A stretch of DNA of 42,766 bases from Candidatus Diapherotrites archaeon CG08_land_8_20_14_0_20_34_12 (GCA_002779065.1 PEXL01000017.1:1-42766), one strand, 5' to 3'. Positions 16,129-25,532 are shown, numbered from the stretch's first letter. Notes: generated by a model not told the origin, from the sequence alone. Numbers and translations are program-made.

Positions 16129-17685
16129 ATGGATGCTGAACATAAGTGCGGAATTGCTGCAGTAAATATTTCTGATTCTTTGAAAAATCATCCATTAGGT
16201 GGTGCTTCTTACTATCTGCACAAATTGCTTCTGCAACAGCAGAACCGCGGCCAGTTAAGTGCTGGAATTACTACTTATAACGGCAACAGGCCTGAACTTC
16301 TTTATACCTACAAGGAGCTTGGTTCAGTAAATAAAGTATTCAGGATGCATCATAAGACCAAATATGAAAACATAATGAGAAAATACAATGGCTTAATGGG
16401 CATAGGGCACATAAGATATGCTACCTGCGGAGCTGATGATTTTAAAAATGTGCAGCCATTTGAAAAACTGCATGGCAGAAAATGGAAATGGTTTTCATTT
16501 GCATTTAATGGGAATATTGCAAATTTCCCTGAATTAAAGAAAGAATTAAAAGACAAGGGATATCATCTAATGATGGGTTCAGATACTGAAGCATTAATGC
16601 ATTATATGGCCAAGGGATTGGCTGGGGACAAAAAGGTTGAGATAGAAGATGTATTCTCAGGCCTAGCAGACAAACTTGATGGGGCATATTCAATAGCCCA
16701 CCTAAATGCCGAGGGCGAACTTTCATTAATAAGGGATCCTTGGGGATTCAGGCCTTTGGTATATGGTAAAACTAATGGGTTGTTTTGTGCTGCCAGTGAA
16801 AGTGCAGCCTTAACGAATCTTGACATTAATACATTTGAATCATTGGAGCCTGGGCATATCCTAAAAATAAAGGATGGAAAAATCGAGAAAAAAAGATTTT
16901 CAGAAAACAAAAGAAAAGCACACTGCATGTTTGAATGGGTTTACTTTGCAAATGTTTCTTCGGTAATTGATGATGTTTCAGTATATGATATTCGCTATAA
17001 TTTAGGGGGATTGCTTGCAAAAAAGGAAACAGAAAAATTGGACAAGGATTGTGTTGTTGTTCCTGTCCCTGATACGGCAAAGCCTGCTGCTGATGGATTT
17101 GCAATTGAATTAGGATTGACAATCAAGGAAGGATTAATAAGAAACAGGTATGTTGGAAGGACATTTATTGAAGGAACTGACAGGGCAGAAAGGGTAAAGG
17201 ATAAATTTACACTTAACAGAACAGTTCTTGAAGGCAAAAAGATATTCCTTATAGAGGATAGTATTGTAAGAGGCACTACCTGCAAAACCTTAATCCAGTA
17301 CTTAAAAGAAAAAGGTGGGGCAAAGGAAGTGCACATCAGGGTTTCTGCACCAATAATATTCTTCCCGTGCTTTTATGGAATCGATATGAGCACAATGGAT
17401 GAATTGATTGCAAACCGGTTACTTTCTGGGAAGGATATCATAAATCGCATGGAAAATGCCCCTATGGAAGAATATGATGAAAAAACGGTTGAGAAAATAA
17501 GAAAAGAATTGAAAGCTGACTCTTTAATTTATCAAACTGTTGATGATTTAATAAAAGCCATTGGAAAACCCAAAAAGGATTTATGTACTGCCTGCCTTAC
17601 TGGGGATTATCCAACTGAATATGGCAAGGTTCTTGTAAAAAAAGCCCTTCAGGAAAGGGGCTGTAAAATAAGGACTTACGAGTAA
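16129..17685 (+). CDS. purF: Amidophosphoribosyltransferase
   Basis: A 518-residue protein of the PurF family, the first enzyme of de novo purine synthesis (PRPP plus glutamine to phosphoribosylamine). The N-terminal nucleophile Cys is C7 (HKCGIAAV) after a very short propeptide. Glutaminase motifs include GIGHIRYAT and AFNGNIAN. The PRPP loop is LIEDSIVRGTT near residues 374-384. Cys in HCMFEW, in FFPCFYGID and in CTACLTGDYPTE match the Fe-S ligands of the Bacillus-type enzyme. No other purine gene is nearby. Confidence 0.92.
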   Translation: MDAEHKCGIAAVNISDSLKNHPLGGASYYLHKLLLQQQNRGQLSAGITTYNGNRPELLYTYKELGSVNKVFRMHHKTKYENIMRKYNGLMGIGHIRYATCGADDFKNVQPFEKLHGRKWKWFSFAFNGNIANFPELKKELKDKGYHLMMGSDTEALMHYMAKGLAGDKKVEIEDVFSGLADKLDGAYSIAHLNAEGELSLIRDPWGFRPLVYGKTNGLFCAASESAALTNLDINTFESLEPGHILKIKDGKIEKKRFSENKRKAHCMFEWVYFANVSSVIDDVSVYDIRYNLGGLLAKKETEKLDKDCVVVPVPDTAKPAADGFAIELGLTIKEGLIRNRYVGRTFIEGTDRAERVKDKFTLNRTVLEGKKIFLIEDSIVRGTTCKTLIQYLKEKGGAKEVHIRVSAPIIFFPCFYGIDMSTMDELIANRLLSGKDIINRMENAPMEEYDEKTVEKIRKELKADSLIYQTVDDLIKAIGKPKKDLCTACLTGDYPTEYGKVLVKKALQERGCKIRTYE

Positions 17686-17738
17686 CTAATTAATAATTAA
17701 AAAAATTAATTACCTGGTTCAACAGAACTACTTTACTT

Positions 17739-18083
17739 TTAGTAATATTTGGTTCCGTCACCAGTAAGGATCACTAATTTATAATTACTGCCTTTTTCTT
17801 TTATTGCAGCCATTAATGCTGTGTGTTCCTTTCCTATTCCAGAAATCAGAGAGATTATTAACTCTCCATTAGGTAATTTTTCCTTTATTATGTTCTTCAA
17901 AACTTCAAAACCAGTTCTTGCATTGATTAAGACCCAGTCACATTGCTTTGATGGAGCAAAGTGTTCTTTACCAAAATCATTGCTAATAAGCAAGATATTG
18001 TCAAAAGACTCTTCCTGTATCAAACGGGCTATGTGCCCCCACGTTCCTCGGCCTTTACCAAGAATTGCAACAAAACTTGCCAT
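17739..18083 (-). CDS. Uncharacterised small Rossmann-like (possibly CARF-like) protein
   Basis: A 114-residue protein I do not recognise with certainty. The predicted order is a first strand FVAILGKG with a Gly-rich turn, a helix, DNILLISND, DWVLINAR, ELIISLISG followed by an alanine-rich helix, then YKLVILTGDG. An alternating alpha/beta fold with a Gly-rich loop after strand 1 and an S-G-x-G-K loop before a helix resembles CARF-type ligand-binding domains, but no effector domain or CRISPR locus is present. A strong ribosome-binding site, GGAGGAAC, precedes the ATG. It is followed on the same strand only by the convergent purF. Confidence 0.6.
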   Translation of the reverse strand: MASFVAILGKGRGTWGHIARLIQEESFDNILLISNDFGKEHFAPSKQCDWVLINARTGFEVLKNIIKEKLPNGELIISLISGIGKEHTALMAAIKEKGSNYKLVILTGDGTKYY

Positions 18084-18164
18084 TTTGTTCCTCCTTTAAC
18101 TTATATATAATAAAATTAAGCTATATATTATAATATAAATATACAAGATTACGGCTAATTTATC

Positions 18165-19763
18165 TTAAATCAGGCTTTTTGCCATATAAGGCCCTTCTTT
18201 GTGGTATTTATGGTATTTTGAATAATATTGCTTAACCCCTAAACCAGATATAACAACCATTTTTTTACGGTCAAATACATTTAAGGCTAAGTGTTCTGCT
18301 TCTTTAATTAAGGCAGATCCCAAACCCCTGTGCTGTACTGCTTCATCCTTGGATATGCCCAAGGGAACAGATTCGCCAAACACCCTTAATTCTCTAATAA
18401 TTGCTGCTTTATCTTTAATTTCTTTTCTAAAAGAGTTCTCCGGAATCCTTAATCTGCAAAAACCATATAGTGAATCATTTTTGTCATATGAAATAAATAA
18501 GTCAGTTCCTTTGCTTGCTTCATACATATTAACATTTAATTTCAGGTTATCTAAACCAAATTTACTCAAATCAATTTTATCATTTGCTAGCTGCAATCCT
18601 ATTTCCCTACAGCGTATGCATGAGCATTTTTTGTTTTTGCGTTTTAATTTTTCATGCACAATTTGTCTCAAATTTCCTGCTTTTACTCCGGCAACAATTA
18701 AATCTGCTGGAATGTCCCTTTGAATTCTCATAATTCTAACATATTTTGGCAAAATGCTTTTTACATTAGCAATCATATCTGCTGCTTTTTCAGTATCCAG
18801 TGGTTTGTATTTTCCTTCCTTATATAATTTGTATAATTTTGAGCTTTTTACAACCAAACAAGGATAAATCTTCAGCATATCCGGCCTGAAATCAGGGTTA
18901 GAAAACATTTCTTCAAAGGAATTATAATCGTCTTGCAATTTTGTGAATGGCAAACCAGGCATTGTATGATAAGTAACTTTAAAGCCTGCATCTTTCAAAT
19001 TTCGTGTTGCTTCAATTACCTCTTCAACTGTGTGCCCTCTATTTATTTTTTTATAAATTTCATTGTTTAATATCTGCACACCTATTTCACAATGAGTTCC
19101 TGCTAACTCAAGCATGCGATCCACTTCTTTTTTTGTGCAATAATCTGGCCTTGTTTCATAGGTAATGCCAATAACCCTTCTCTTTGAGGTTTCAGCCATC
19201 TTTTTTGCTGTCTCAAATGACTTGCAATTCTTTTCAGTAACTGCATTCAATGCTTTTCTTACAAAATCTGTTTGATAGGGCCTATCGGTGGATAAAAAAG
19301 TGCCTCCCATCACGATAAGCTGAATCTTTTCAGCACTATGGCCTATTAATTCAAGCTGTTCGATTCTATTTTTGGCTTGTAAATAAGCATCAAAGTTATT
19401 CTGCAATGCACGCATGGTTGCTGGTTCTCTCCCGGTATAACTTTTTGGGGTTTCTGAATCAACCATTGAAGTAGGGCAATATAAACAGTTACCTGGGCAT
19501 TTATGGGGTTTTACCATTACTGCCACAGAAACAATACCTGAGCTAGACCTTGTTTTCTTTTTTGTGAGTAAGGTGTGGGCTTTTTTTGATGGATTTTTAA
19601 TGGATGAAAGAATATCCCCGTTTGTTGGAAGTTCGGATATTGAAAATTCACTTGCCAAATTTAATTTAACTTTTTGAAGCTCCGCTATATCTTTAATTTT
19701 ATCTTTGTCTATAAGGTCTGCTATTTTTTTAGAATATTCTTTCAAATTAATATTTTTTTTCAT
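18165..19763 (-). CDS. elp3: Elp3 tRNA U34 modification enzyme (radical SAM plus GNAT)
   Basis: A 532-residue protein of archaeal Elp3 type, which makes 5-carboxymethyluridine at the tRNA wobble position from acetyl-CoA. The radical SAM cluster is C-x3-C-x2-C (C89, C93, C96, in KCPGNCLYCPT), with SAM-binding VMGGTFLS and ITYETRPDYC. The C-terminal GNAT domain carries QHRGLGSALIKEAEHLA and ends near KEGPYMAKSLI. Radical SAM enzymes of this type yield 5'-deoxyadenosine, a possible feed for the salvage genes at 1-4 kb. The upstream gene ends 51 nt before it with a hairpin. Confidence 0.96.
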   Translation of the reverse strand: MKKNINLKEYSKKIADLIDKDKIKDIAELQKVKLNLASEFSISELPTNGDILSSIKNPSKKAHTLLTKKKTRSSSGIVSVAVMVKPHKCPGNCLYCPTSMVDSETPKSYTGREPATMRALQNNFDAYLQAKNRIEQLELIGHSAEKIQLIVMGGTFLSTDRPYQTDFVRKALNAVTEKNCKSFETAKKMAETSKRRVIGITYETRPDYCTKKEVDRMLELAGTHCEIGVQILNNEIYKKINRGHTVEEVIEATRNLKDAGFKVTYHTMPGLPFTKLQDDYNSFEEMFSNPDFRPDMLKIYPCLVVKSSKLYKLYKEGKYKPLDTEKAADMIANVKSILPKYVRIMRIQRDIPADLIVAGVKAGNLRQIVHEKLKRKNKKCSCIRCREIGLQLANDKIDLSKFGLDNLKLNVNMYEASKGTDLFISYDKNDSLYGFCRLRIPENSFRKEIKDKAAIIRELRVFGESVPLGISKDEAVQHRGLGSALIKEAEHLALNVFDRKKMVVISGLGVKQYYSKYHKYHKEGPYMAKSLI

Positions 19764-19791
19764 GGCAAGCGTGCCTCAATAATTAGAAAAT

Positions 19792-19816
19792 AAATGAGTG
19801 CTTTTTACACTCATTT
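19792..19816 (-). terminator. Hairpin at the stop codon of the upstream gene
   Basis: AAATGAGTG and CACTCATTT form a 9-bp stem with a 7-nt loop directly overlapping the TAA of the secreted-protein gene (19815-19817). Leftward reading continues into ATTTTCTAATTATT, which is T-rich. It probably separates this gene from elp3. Confidence 0.5.
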
Positions 19817-20588
19817 AGGAAATATATGTGAGGATTGCATCAATAAGATAAAAAGTAATTATTGATGGCGCTGTGAATGGCAATCCTGAAATCACTGAAA
19901 AAAATTTCCCTTTTAATGTTGGATTTACAGTCAAACTGGCATCAAAAATGCTTGAATTATTATTGAGCTTAGAATCCGCATTGAATTTGAAATCATATTT
20001 CCCATATCCTTGTGGCCTTACCTCTAATTGATATTCTTGGCTTGTATTAGGTTTCATAGTTATTGTTAATGGCTTGAACCAATGGGTTGGGAGATTGCTT
20101 TTTACCTCAAGAGAATGTTCTGCAATGCTGTCATTAACGCATTTCAAGGCAAAGGTTGTTGTTTCACCTACTAAAATTGTTTTATTTAAAGAAGCTATTC
20201 CGCATTTTAGTAAAGTATTTGTAACAACAATTTGGACAGTAAAAATATCTTCAATAAGATTGTTTTTTGCTATAAATCTTATGTTCTGGGTTCTTGCATC
20301 AGATGCTTTTGGAATCATTAAATTAATTGTAAAACTTTTATCAAATTCTTCTATAGAATAATTCCAAAAAAGGGGCAATGTTTTATCATCTAAAAGTATT
20401 GAGTCCCAAGAACCATTAGTGTATTGTTTTGAAACAACAATGGTAACTGTTTCTCCTGGTTGTGCATTTCCTAGCAAAGTTGTTTCTCCTGAACTAAGCT
20501 GCTTTACCGTAGGTTCTAACAATTTTACATCAGCAAATGCAGTAGGAATGAGAATGATTAATACGAACAATAATAATTTTTTATGCAT
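19815..20588 (-). CDS. Secreted, membrane-anchored protein with Ig-like domains
   Basis: A 257-residue envelope protein. It has an N-terminal signal peptide (MHKKLLLFVLIILIPTAFA, then D), and a hydrophobic segment at the C-terminus that would anchor it. The ectodomain has two beta-sandwich-like parts; phrases such as L-K-C-V-N-D-S-x-x-E-H-S-L-E-V and MKPNTSQEYQLEVRPQGYG are typical of archaeal CARDB/NEW3-like surface domains. It has many N-x-S/T sequons. The function is unknown. Confidence 0.6.
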   Translation of the reverse strand: MHKKLLLFVLIILIPTAFADVKLLEPTVKQLSSGETTLLGNAQPGETVTIVVSKQYTNGSWDSILLDDKTLPLFWNYSIEEFDKSFTINLMIPKASDARTQNIRFIAKNNLIEDIFTVQIVVTNTLLKCGIASLNKTILVGETTTFALKCVNDSIAEHSLEVKSNLPTHWFKPLTITMKPNTSQEYQLEVRPQGYGKYDFKFNADSKLNNNSSIFDASLTVNPTLKGKFFSVISGLPFTAPSIITFYLIDAILTYIS

Positions 20589-20672
20589 AGTCCCCCTCTA
20601 TTAATAAAGATAATCTAATGTATATTGATAGTATATATGATTTTTATAAATATGCCTTAAAGAGCCTAAATA

Positions 20673-21311
20673 ATGAAGATATTAGCTATTAGTGACATTC
20701 ATAATGAGATCCAGAACCTTGATAAATTACTGTGGAGCATTAATAAAAAGGATGTTGATTTAACCATAATTTGCGGGGATATAACTAATTATGGCCCAAA
20801 GGATTATGCTGAAAGGATCATTGATAAATTTGCTTTTGCAAAACTTTTAGCCATACCTGGAAACCTTGACTTAAATGAAGTTTTAACTCTGCTTGAAACA
20901 AAAAATATTTCAATACATGGAAAAAGACTGAAACTAGATGGTTTTAATGTTGCCGGATATGGGGGAGGATTAGTTGGAAGTGCCGGAGTAATCTTAAATA
21001 TGGAAGAAAAAATCAAAAGGGATTTGGCAAAAATAGTTGATAGTAAAACTATGCTAGTTACACATCTGCCCCCAATAAATTCAACATTAGATAATGCTGA
21101 TGGGAAGCACATTGGCAGCAAGGCTGTTAGAGAAATAATTGAAACAAAAAAACCTTTCTTGCATTTATGCGGACATGCGCATGAATCTCCGGCTGAAGAA
21201 AAAATAAATGAAACTTTTTGCATAAATGTTGGTTCAGTAAAGAATTTTGTTGGGACACTAATCGAAATTGATGGCAGTAAAAACATTTCCTGTAAGAGGC
21301 TGAAATTTTAA
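20673..21311 (+). CDS. Calcineurin-like metallophosphoesterase
   Basis: This is a 212-residue YfcE/MJ0936-like phosphodiesterase. The metal ligands are laid out as expected: D8 and H10 (ISDIHN), D36 (CGDITN), GNLD around residue 69, LVTHLPP and CGHAHE. It is not Mre11, which is longer and carries different signature blocks. The stop codon shares one base with the taw3 start (TAATG), so the phosphoesterase, taw3 and thpR form an RNA-processing-flavoured operon. Confidence 0.87.
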   Translation: MKILAISDIHNEIQNLDKLLWSINKKDVDLTIICGDITNYGPKDYAERIIDKFAFAKLLAIPGNLDLNEVLTLLETKNISIHGKRLKLDGFNVAGYGGGLVGSAGVILNMEEKIKRDLAKIVDSKTMLVTHLPPINSTLDNADGKHIGSKAVREIIETKKPFLHLCGHAHESPAEEKINETFCINVGSVKNFVGTLIEIDGSKNISCKRLKF

Positions 21312-21958
21312 TGGAGAAAAAATCCTCAAATACAAAAAACAGCAGAAAAATATCACAAAAAGCCAATCTGGAGGAAAACCGTTTCAAGATGGTTAAGGAA
21401 AGGCATCGCAAAACATTTGAAGAAGCATTAGCAAAAGGAAAGATGGATGAAAAACTAGTTAATTTTTGCAAATATGTTTCTTCTACCAGAAATTACTTCA
21501 CATCTTCATGCTGTTCTGGAAGGATTTTGTTATTAAGAATTGAGGGGAATGATAGGGATAAAAGAAATTGTCATTTTCACAGGAAATGGCATGATATTGT
21601 TTCACTTTCTGAAGTTTTAGCAGGAATAAATGAGGATACTAAAGGCAGGATATGGTTTAAGGTTGAACCATTTATTCTGCATTTGGGCTGCAAAGATCTT
21701 GAAAATGCAAAAAAAATACTTGAAGTAATGAAATTAGCCGGCATTAAAAGGGGTGGCATAATTGTTGCTAAAGAAGGAAAATTTATGGTTGAATTTATGG
21801 GAACCCAGGAAATGTCATTTTTAGCCAAAGAAGATGATGCTATTTTAGTGGATAAAGGATATTTGGAAAATGCAGTTAATGAAGCTAATCGAAAAATGAC
21901 TGTAAATGAAGAAATGCTTATTCGCTTAGAAAAAGAGGTAAGAAAAAAATTGAAATAA
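21311..21958 (+). CDS. taw3: Wyosine-derivative methyltransferase Taw3 (TYW3)
   Basis: This 215-residue protein methylates N4 of the wyosine intermediate at position 37 of tRNA-Phe. Family signatures are TSSCCSGRI (around residue 59), FHRKWHD, IWFKVEPFILHLGCKD, GIKRGGI and MVEFMGTQEM. The N-terminal 20 residues are a basic extension. It overlaps the upstream gene by one base and precedes thpR by a few tens of bases. Other wyosine genes (taw1, taw2, trm5) are not in this window. Confidence 0.92.
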   Translation: MEKKSSNTKNSRKISQKANLEENRFKMVKERHRKTFEEALAKGKMDEKLVNFCKYVSSTRNYFTSSCCSGRILLLRIEGNDRDKRNCHFHRKWHDIVSLSEVLAGINEDTKGRIWFKVEPFILHLGCKDLENAKKILEVMKLAGIKRGGIIVAKEGKFMVEFMGTQEMSFLAKEDDAILVDKGYLENAVNEANRKMTVNEEMLIRLEKEVRKKLK

Positions 21959-22000
21959 TGCCAAAGGATAAAAATGGGTTTTGATATAATGCCAAGCAGG

Positions 22001-22525
22001 ATGAAAAGAATCTTTATTGCAGTGAATTTGCCGGATGAGATAAAAGAATCATTCCAAAAGCTAATTGAAAAACTGCCTAAAGAAAAAGTAAAGGCTGTGA
22101 AAAAAGAAAATCTTCACATTACAATGAAATTTTTGGGGGACATTCCTGAAGAAAAGCTCGCTGAAATCTATAGCAAACTCCAAGATTTGAATAAATTTGT
22201 GAAATTTGAAGTTGAGCTTTCAGATATTGGCTTTTTCAAAACAAGGATCTTATGGATAGGCATTACTAAAGGAAAGGAGATGCTTGAAAATATTGCTAAA
22301 GAAATTGAGAATCTCTTGGCTTTAAATAAAGAGGAATTTACAAGCCATATTACAATTGCAAGAAATAAGTTTTTAGGGTCTGAAGAATTTAAATTATTAG
22401 CTGGGGAATTAAAAAAGATTAAAATTTCCGGGAAATTCACTGTTAAAAGCATCGATGTGATGGAATCGGTTCTTGAAAAAGCCGGATCTAATTATAAGAT
22501 ACTTAAAAGAATTGAATTGAAATAA
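22001..22525 (+). CDS. thpR: RNA 2',3'-cyclic phosphodiesterase (2H family, LigT-like)
   Basis: A 174-residue 2H phosphoesterase acting on 2',3'-cyclic phosphate RNA ends, as seen in tRNA splicing intermediates. Both catalytic motifs are present: HITMKFLG (H39, T41) and HITIARNK. The ATG at 22001 gives the family N-terminus MKRIFIAVNLPDEI; ATGs at 21974 and 21989 would only add unrelated residues. Both tRNAs in the window contain introns, which makes a ligation/cyclic phosphate enzyme apt. Confidence 0.9.
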   Translation: MKRIFIAVNLPDEIKESFQKLIEKLPKEKVKAVKKENLHITMKFLGDIPEEKLAEIYSKLQDLNKFVKFEVELSDIGFFKTRILWIGITKGKEMLENIAKEIENLLALNKEEFTSHITIARNKFLGSEEFKLLAGELKKIKISGKFTVKSIDVMESVLEKAGSNYKILKRIELK

Positions 22526-22555
22526 AAAATGATTAAGGAATTAAAATTCATTAAA

Positions 22556-24085
22556 TTAGTAGGTTTTTGACACTTCTTTTAGTAAAATCTCTGGCTCTGA
22601 ATAATATTGCTGAACTCTTTTTTCCACTTCGTGATGCTCTCTTATGCCTTTTTCCAGCATCCACTGCAAAATATGTTGCCTAATAAGCAATTCATCCTTT
22701 ATCTGTCTTTTATTCATAAAGGTTCGTTCAGCTAAAACTTCTAATAAATGTGAAGGAACATCGGATCTATCAACAGAATCATTAGTTTTATTCCATTCAT
22801 AAACATTGCTTAGCAGTACCTTATCCTCCATTCTGCTAATCTCTGCTATCTCTTTTACTCGCCTAATTACTCCTTTGTTTTTATCATACATTTTTACCAT
22901 CACAATACTCAGATCAAGCAAGGGAAGCAAGCTCTCTGGCACACTCATTGGTGGGCTTTTTAACCTTGATAGCATTTCCTTCGATGAATTTGAATGGAAT
23001 GTCCCTAGCACACCTTTATGGCCTGTATCCATTGCTATGAATAATGTTTGCGCTTCAGGACCTCTTACTTCTCCAACAATTATTCTGTCGGGCCTCATTC
23101 TCAAAACATTTACTAACAAATCTTCCATAGATGCTTTTGTAACTGATTCTAAACGAACAGAATTTTCTCTGCTCCCTAAATCTAATTCTAAAGTATCTTC
23201 AATGGTAAGAAGCCTGTTATTATAGGGAATAAAACTGATTAGCGTATTTACTAATGTTGTTTTTCCCGATCCTGCCCCGCCAGTAACAATCAAGTTCATT
23301 GGATCTATTTTTAATCCTTCGACAGTTACCCAAAGAAAAGCTGCGCTTTCCAAACTTATTGTTTTATTCTGGATAAGATCAATTATAGAGTAAGGGACAT
23401 TACTGAATTTTCTTATAGTTAAAGTATGACCTAAAGGAGTAACTGAAGAATATGTTGCATTAGCCCTATCCCCATCAGGAAGTCTTGCATCAAGCAATGG
23501 ATCATTTTCATCAATTTTCTTATTTACACTAAAGGCAATTTTATTTAGCAAATGCTCAATCTGTTCCTTGCCTATTATAATGTTTGTTTTGCACATCCCG
23601 TACTTTCTGTGAAATACAAAAACTGATTGGTTAATTCCATTAACCATTATTTCTTCCAGGTTAGGATCTCTTTTGAGATCCGCCAAAGCCCCAAAACCGA
23701 TTGAACTGTCAAGTATTGCTTCAGCAAAATCATTTGGGTCTTCAATCTCCTTGAAAATATTCTGAATCATTTTTGAAATTTTACTTTTTAATTCGTTAAA
23801 TTCTTCTTCTGAAGGCAGCCTTTGCACTAATTGTTCTGACTCGATATATTGCACAATAAATTGCAGATCATCTAAACAATTTTCCTTTGTAACCCCTGGA
23901 AGTTTGGCTTTTAGTTCAGAAAGAGTAAGCTTTCTTAATAAAAATCTGCTCAATGCATAAATATCGGATAACTCATTTTCAGAAAAGAGTTGTTCTAAAT
24001 GGTATAAATTATAAGGAAATGATTGGTATAATGTAAAATTCTTATATGACTCTAGCAATCTTTGGCCAGTATTTATTGCAGACAT
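22556..24085 (-). CDS. Type II/IV secretion (pilus assembly) ATPase, GspE/TadA family
   Basis: This 509-residue hexameric ATPase powers assembly of type IV pilus-like filaments. The N-terminal 120 residues are variable; GALADLKRDPNLEEIMVNG begins the conserved region. Walker A is GGAGSGKTT (269-277), followed by TIEDTLEL (Asp box), Walker B-like R-I-I-V-G-E-V-R-G, and the His box GHKGVLGTFHSNS. No membrane platform (TadC-like) gene is adjacent. The pilin-like cluster at 9.1-10.8 kb is the only likely substrate in the window; linking them is inference. Confidence 0.9.
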   Translation of the reverse strand: MSAINTGQRLLESYKNFTLYQSFPYNLYHLEQLFSENELSDIYALSRFLLRKLTLSELKAKLPGVTKENCLDDLQFIVQYIESEQLVQRLPSEEEFNELKSKISKMIQNIFKEIEDPNDFAEAILDSSIGFGALADLKRDPNLEEIMVNGINQSVFVFHRKYGMCKTNIIIGKEQIEHLLNKIAFSVNKKIDENDPLLDARLPDGDRANATYSSVTPLGHTLTIRKFSNVPYSIIDLIQNKTISLESAAFLWVTVEGLKIDPMNLIVTGGAGSGKTTLVNTLISFIPYNNRLLTIEDTLELDLGSRENSVRLESVTKASMEDLLVNVLRMRPDRIIVGEVRGPEAQTLFIAMDTGHKGVLGTFHSNSSKEMLSRLKSPPMSVPESLLPLLDLSIVMVKMYDKNKGVIRRVKEIAEISRMEDKVLLSNVYEWNKTNDSVDRSDVPSHLLEVLAERTFMNKRQIKDELLIRQHILQWMLEKGIREHHEVEKRVQQYYSEPEILLKEVSKTY

Positions 24086-24146
24086 TTGTTTAATATAAGT
24101 AGAAAGAATTATTTAATGGTTATCCCTTAAGAATTAAGGAAAGAAT

Positions 24147-25532
24147 ATGGTCAAAAATATGGAAGCTATGCTTTCAAAAATAGTCAAAAGGATAAAGCCT
24201 TCGAAAACAGAAAAAGAAGCAGAAAAAAAGCTTATTGATAAGATTTTCGGCAAAATTAAGAAGATTGAAGGAAAGCATATTGAGGTAATGCATTGTGGTT
24301 CTTCTGCACGCGATACAGACATTGGTGGAGACAAAGATTTGGATATTTTTGTTTTGTTCCCAAAAAAAATGAAAAGGGCTGAATTTGAAAAAGAAGGGTT
24401 AAGGATAGGCAGAACTGTTTTCAAAGGTAAAAAATGGGAGGAATGTTATTCTGAACATCCTTATGTTAGGGGGCAAATGGATAACTTTGTAATTGAGATA
24501 GTACCTTCATATAAAGTAGAAGATGCTTCTGCAATGCAAAGCGCTGTTGACCGAAGCCCTTTACACCAAAAATATCTGCTTGAAAGGTTAACTGAAAAGC
24601 AAAAGGATGAAATAAGACTGTTAAGGGCATTTTTGAAGGGCATTGATTGTTATGGCGCTAAATTAAAGGTAAATTCAATGCCTGGTTATGCTGTTGAATT
24701 GTTGATTTTATACTATGGATCTTTTATGGGGTGTATAAAAGCTGCAGCAAATTGGAAGAATGGTGAAATAATTGACATTGAAAAACACTATTCCGATCCA
24801 AGTGAAGCAAAAAAGAAATTTAACCATCATTTAAATTTAGTAGACCCTACTGATAAAAACCGAAATGTGGCTGCTGCTGTGAGCTATAATCAATTTGCAA
24901 GATTTATTGCTGCTTGCAGAAAATTCCTGGAAAAACCAAATGAAAGATTCTTCTTCCCTGAGAAGAAAAAAGGATGGCCAATAAGTAAAATTAAGAAGAT
25001 GTTTAAGGAAAAAGAGATTTTAATTCTAAAGATACCTTACCCAAAAAATGCAATCAGTGATGTAGTTTATGGGCAGATAAAAAATCTTACTAAAAAAATG
25101 AAAACCCGGCTTAAATTAAATGATTTTATTGTAAAATCGAGCGGAGAATGGACAGATGAGAAAAGTATTATTGTAAATGCGTTTGAATTTGAATCACTTG
25201 AAATTGAAAGAGTCAAAAAACATTTGGGGCCGGAAATAGCAGATGCAAAAAATGCTGCCATTTTCCTAAAATCACACAAAAAGATCATTTCTGGGCCAAT
25301 AATTGAAAATGGGCGCTGGGTAATTGAAAAAGAAAGGAAATTCTGGAATGCAAAAGAATTTTTGAAAGCTGAAATAAAAAAGATTGTGGTGAAAGATCCA
25401 TTAAATAAAACAATAAAGAAAGCAAGGGTTGTTGAGGAAAAGGATATTTTGCCTATTTACAAAAAGGATTGTGAATTTGCTTCATTTATTACTGCTTTTT
25501 TAAAAAACCGGGAAGATTTTTTGGATTGGTAG
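24147..25532 (+). CDS. cca: CCA-adding tRNA nucleotidyltransferase, archaeal class I
   Basis: A 461-residue enzyme that adds the 3' CCA to tRNAs; neither tRNA gene in the window encodes CCA. The catalytic motif is GSS (51-53) followed by GGDKDLDIFV with Asp64 and Asp66. RGQMDNFVIEIVPSYKV supplies the third carboxylate region, and the C-terminal tail domain is of typical length. The stop is TAG and the next in-frame codons run antisense through the tRNA-Arg gene, so TAG must terminate here. Its 3' end is 15 nt from the tRNA-Arg 3' end. Confidence 0.96.
   Translation: MVKNMEAMLSKIVKRIKPSKTEKEAEKKLIDKIFGKIKKIEGKHIEVMHCGSSARDTDIGGDKDLDIFVLFPKKMKRAEFEKEGLRIGRTVFKGKKWEECYSEHPYVRGQMDNFVIEIVPSYKVEDASAMQSAVDRSPLHQKYLLERLTEKQKDEIRLLRAFLKGIDCYGAKLKVNSMPGYAVELLILYYGSFMGCIKAAANWKNGEIIDIEKHYSDPSEAKKKFNHHLNLVDPTDKNRNVAAAVSYNQFARFIAACRKFLEKPNERFFFPEKKKGWPISKIKKMFKEKEILILKIPYPKNAISDVVYGQIKNLTKKMKTRLKLNDFIVKSSGEWTDEKSIIVNAFEFESLEIERVKKHLGPEIADAKNAAIFLKSHKKIISGPIIENGRWVIEKERKFWNAKEFLKAEIKKIVVKDPLNKTIKKARVVEEKDILPIYKKDCEFASFITAFLKNREDFLDW

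Noticed and set aside
17686..17738. TAATTAAT/ATTAATTA inverted repeat after purF as a protein-binding site
   Set aside because: It is low-complexity AT sequence between convergent genes, most simply a T/A-rich transcription end.
20673..21311. Metallophosphoesterase as Mre11 partner of Rad50
   Set aside because: It is only 212 residues with a YfcE-like layout and sits in an RNA-modification operon 5 kb from rad50.
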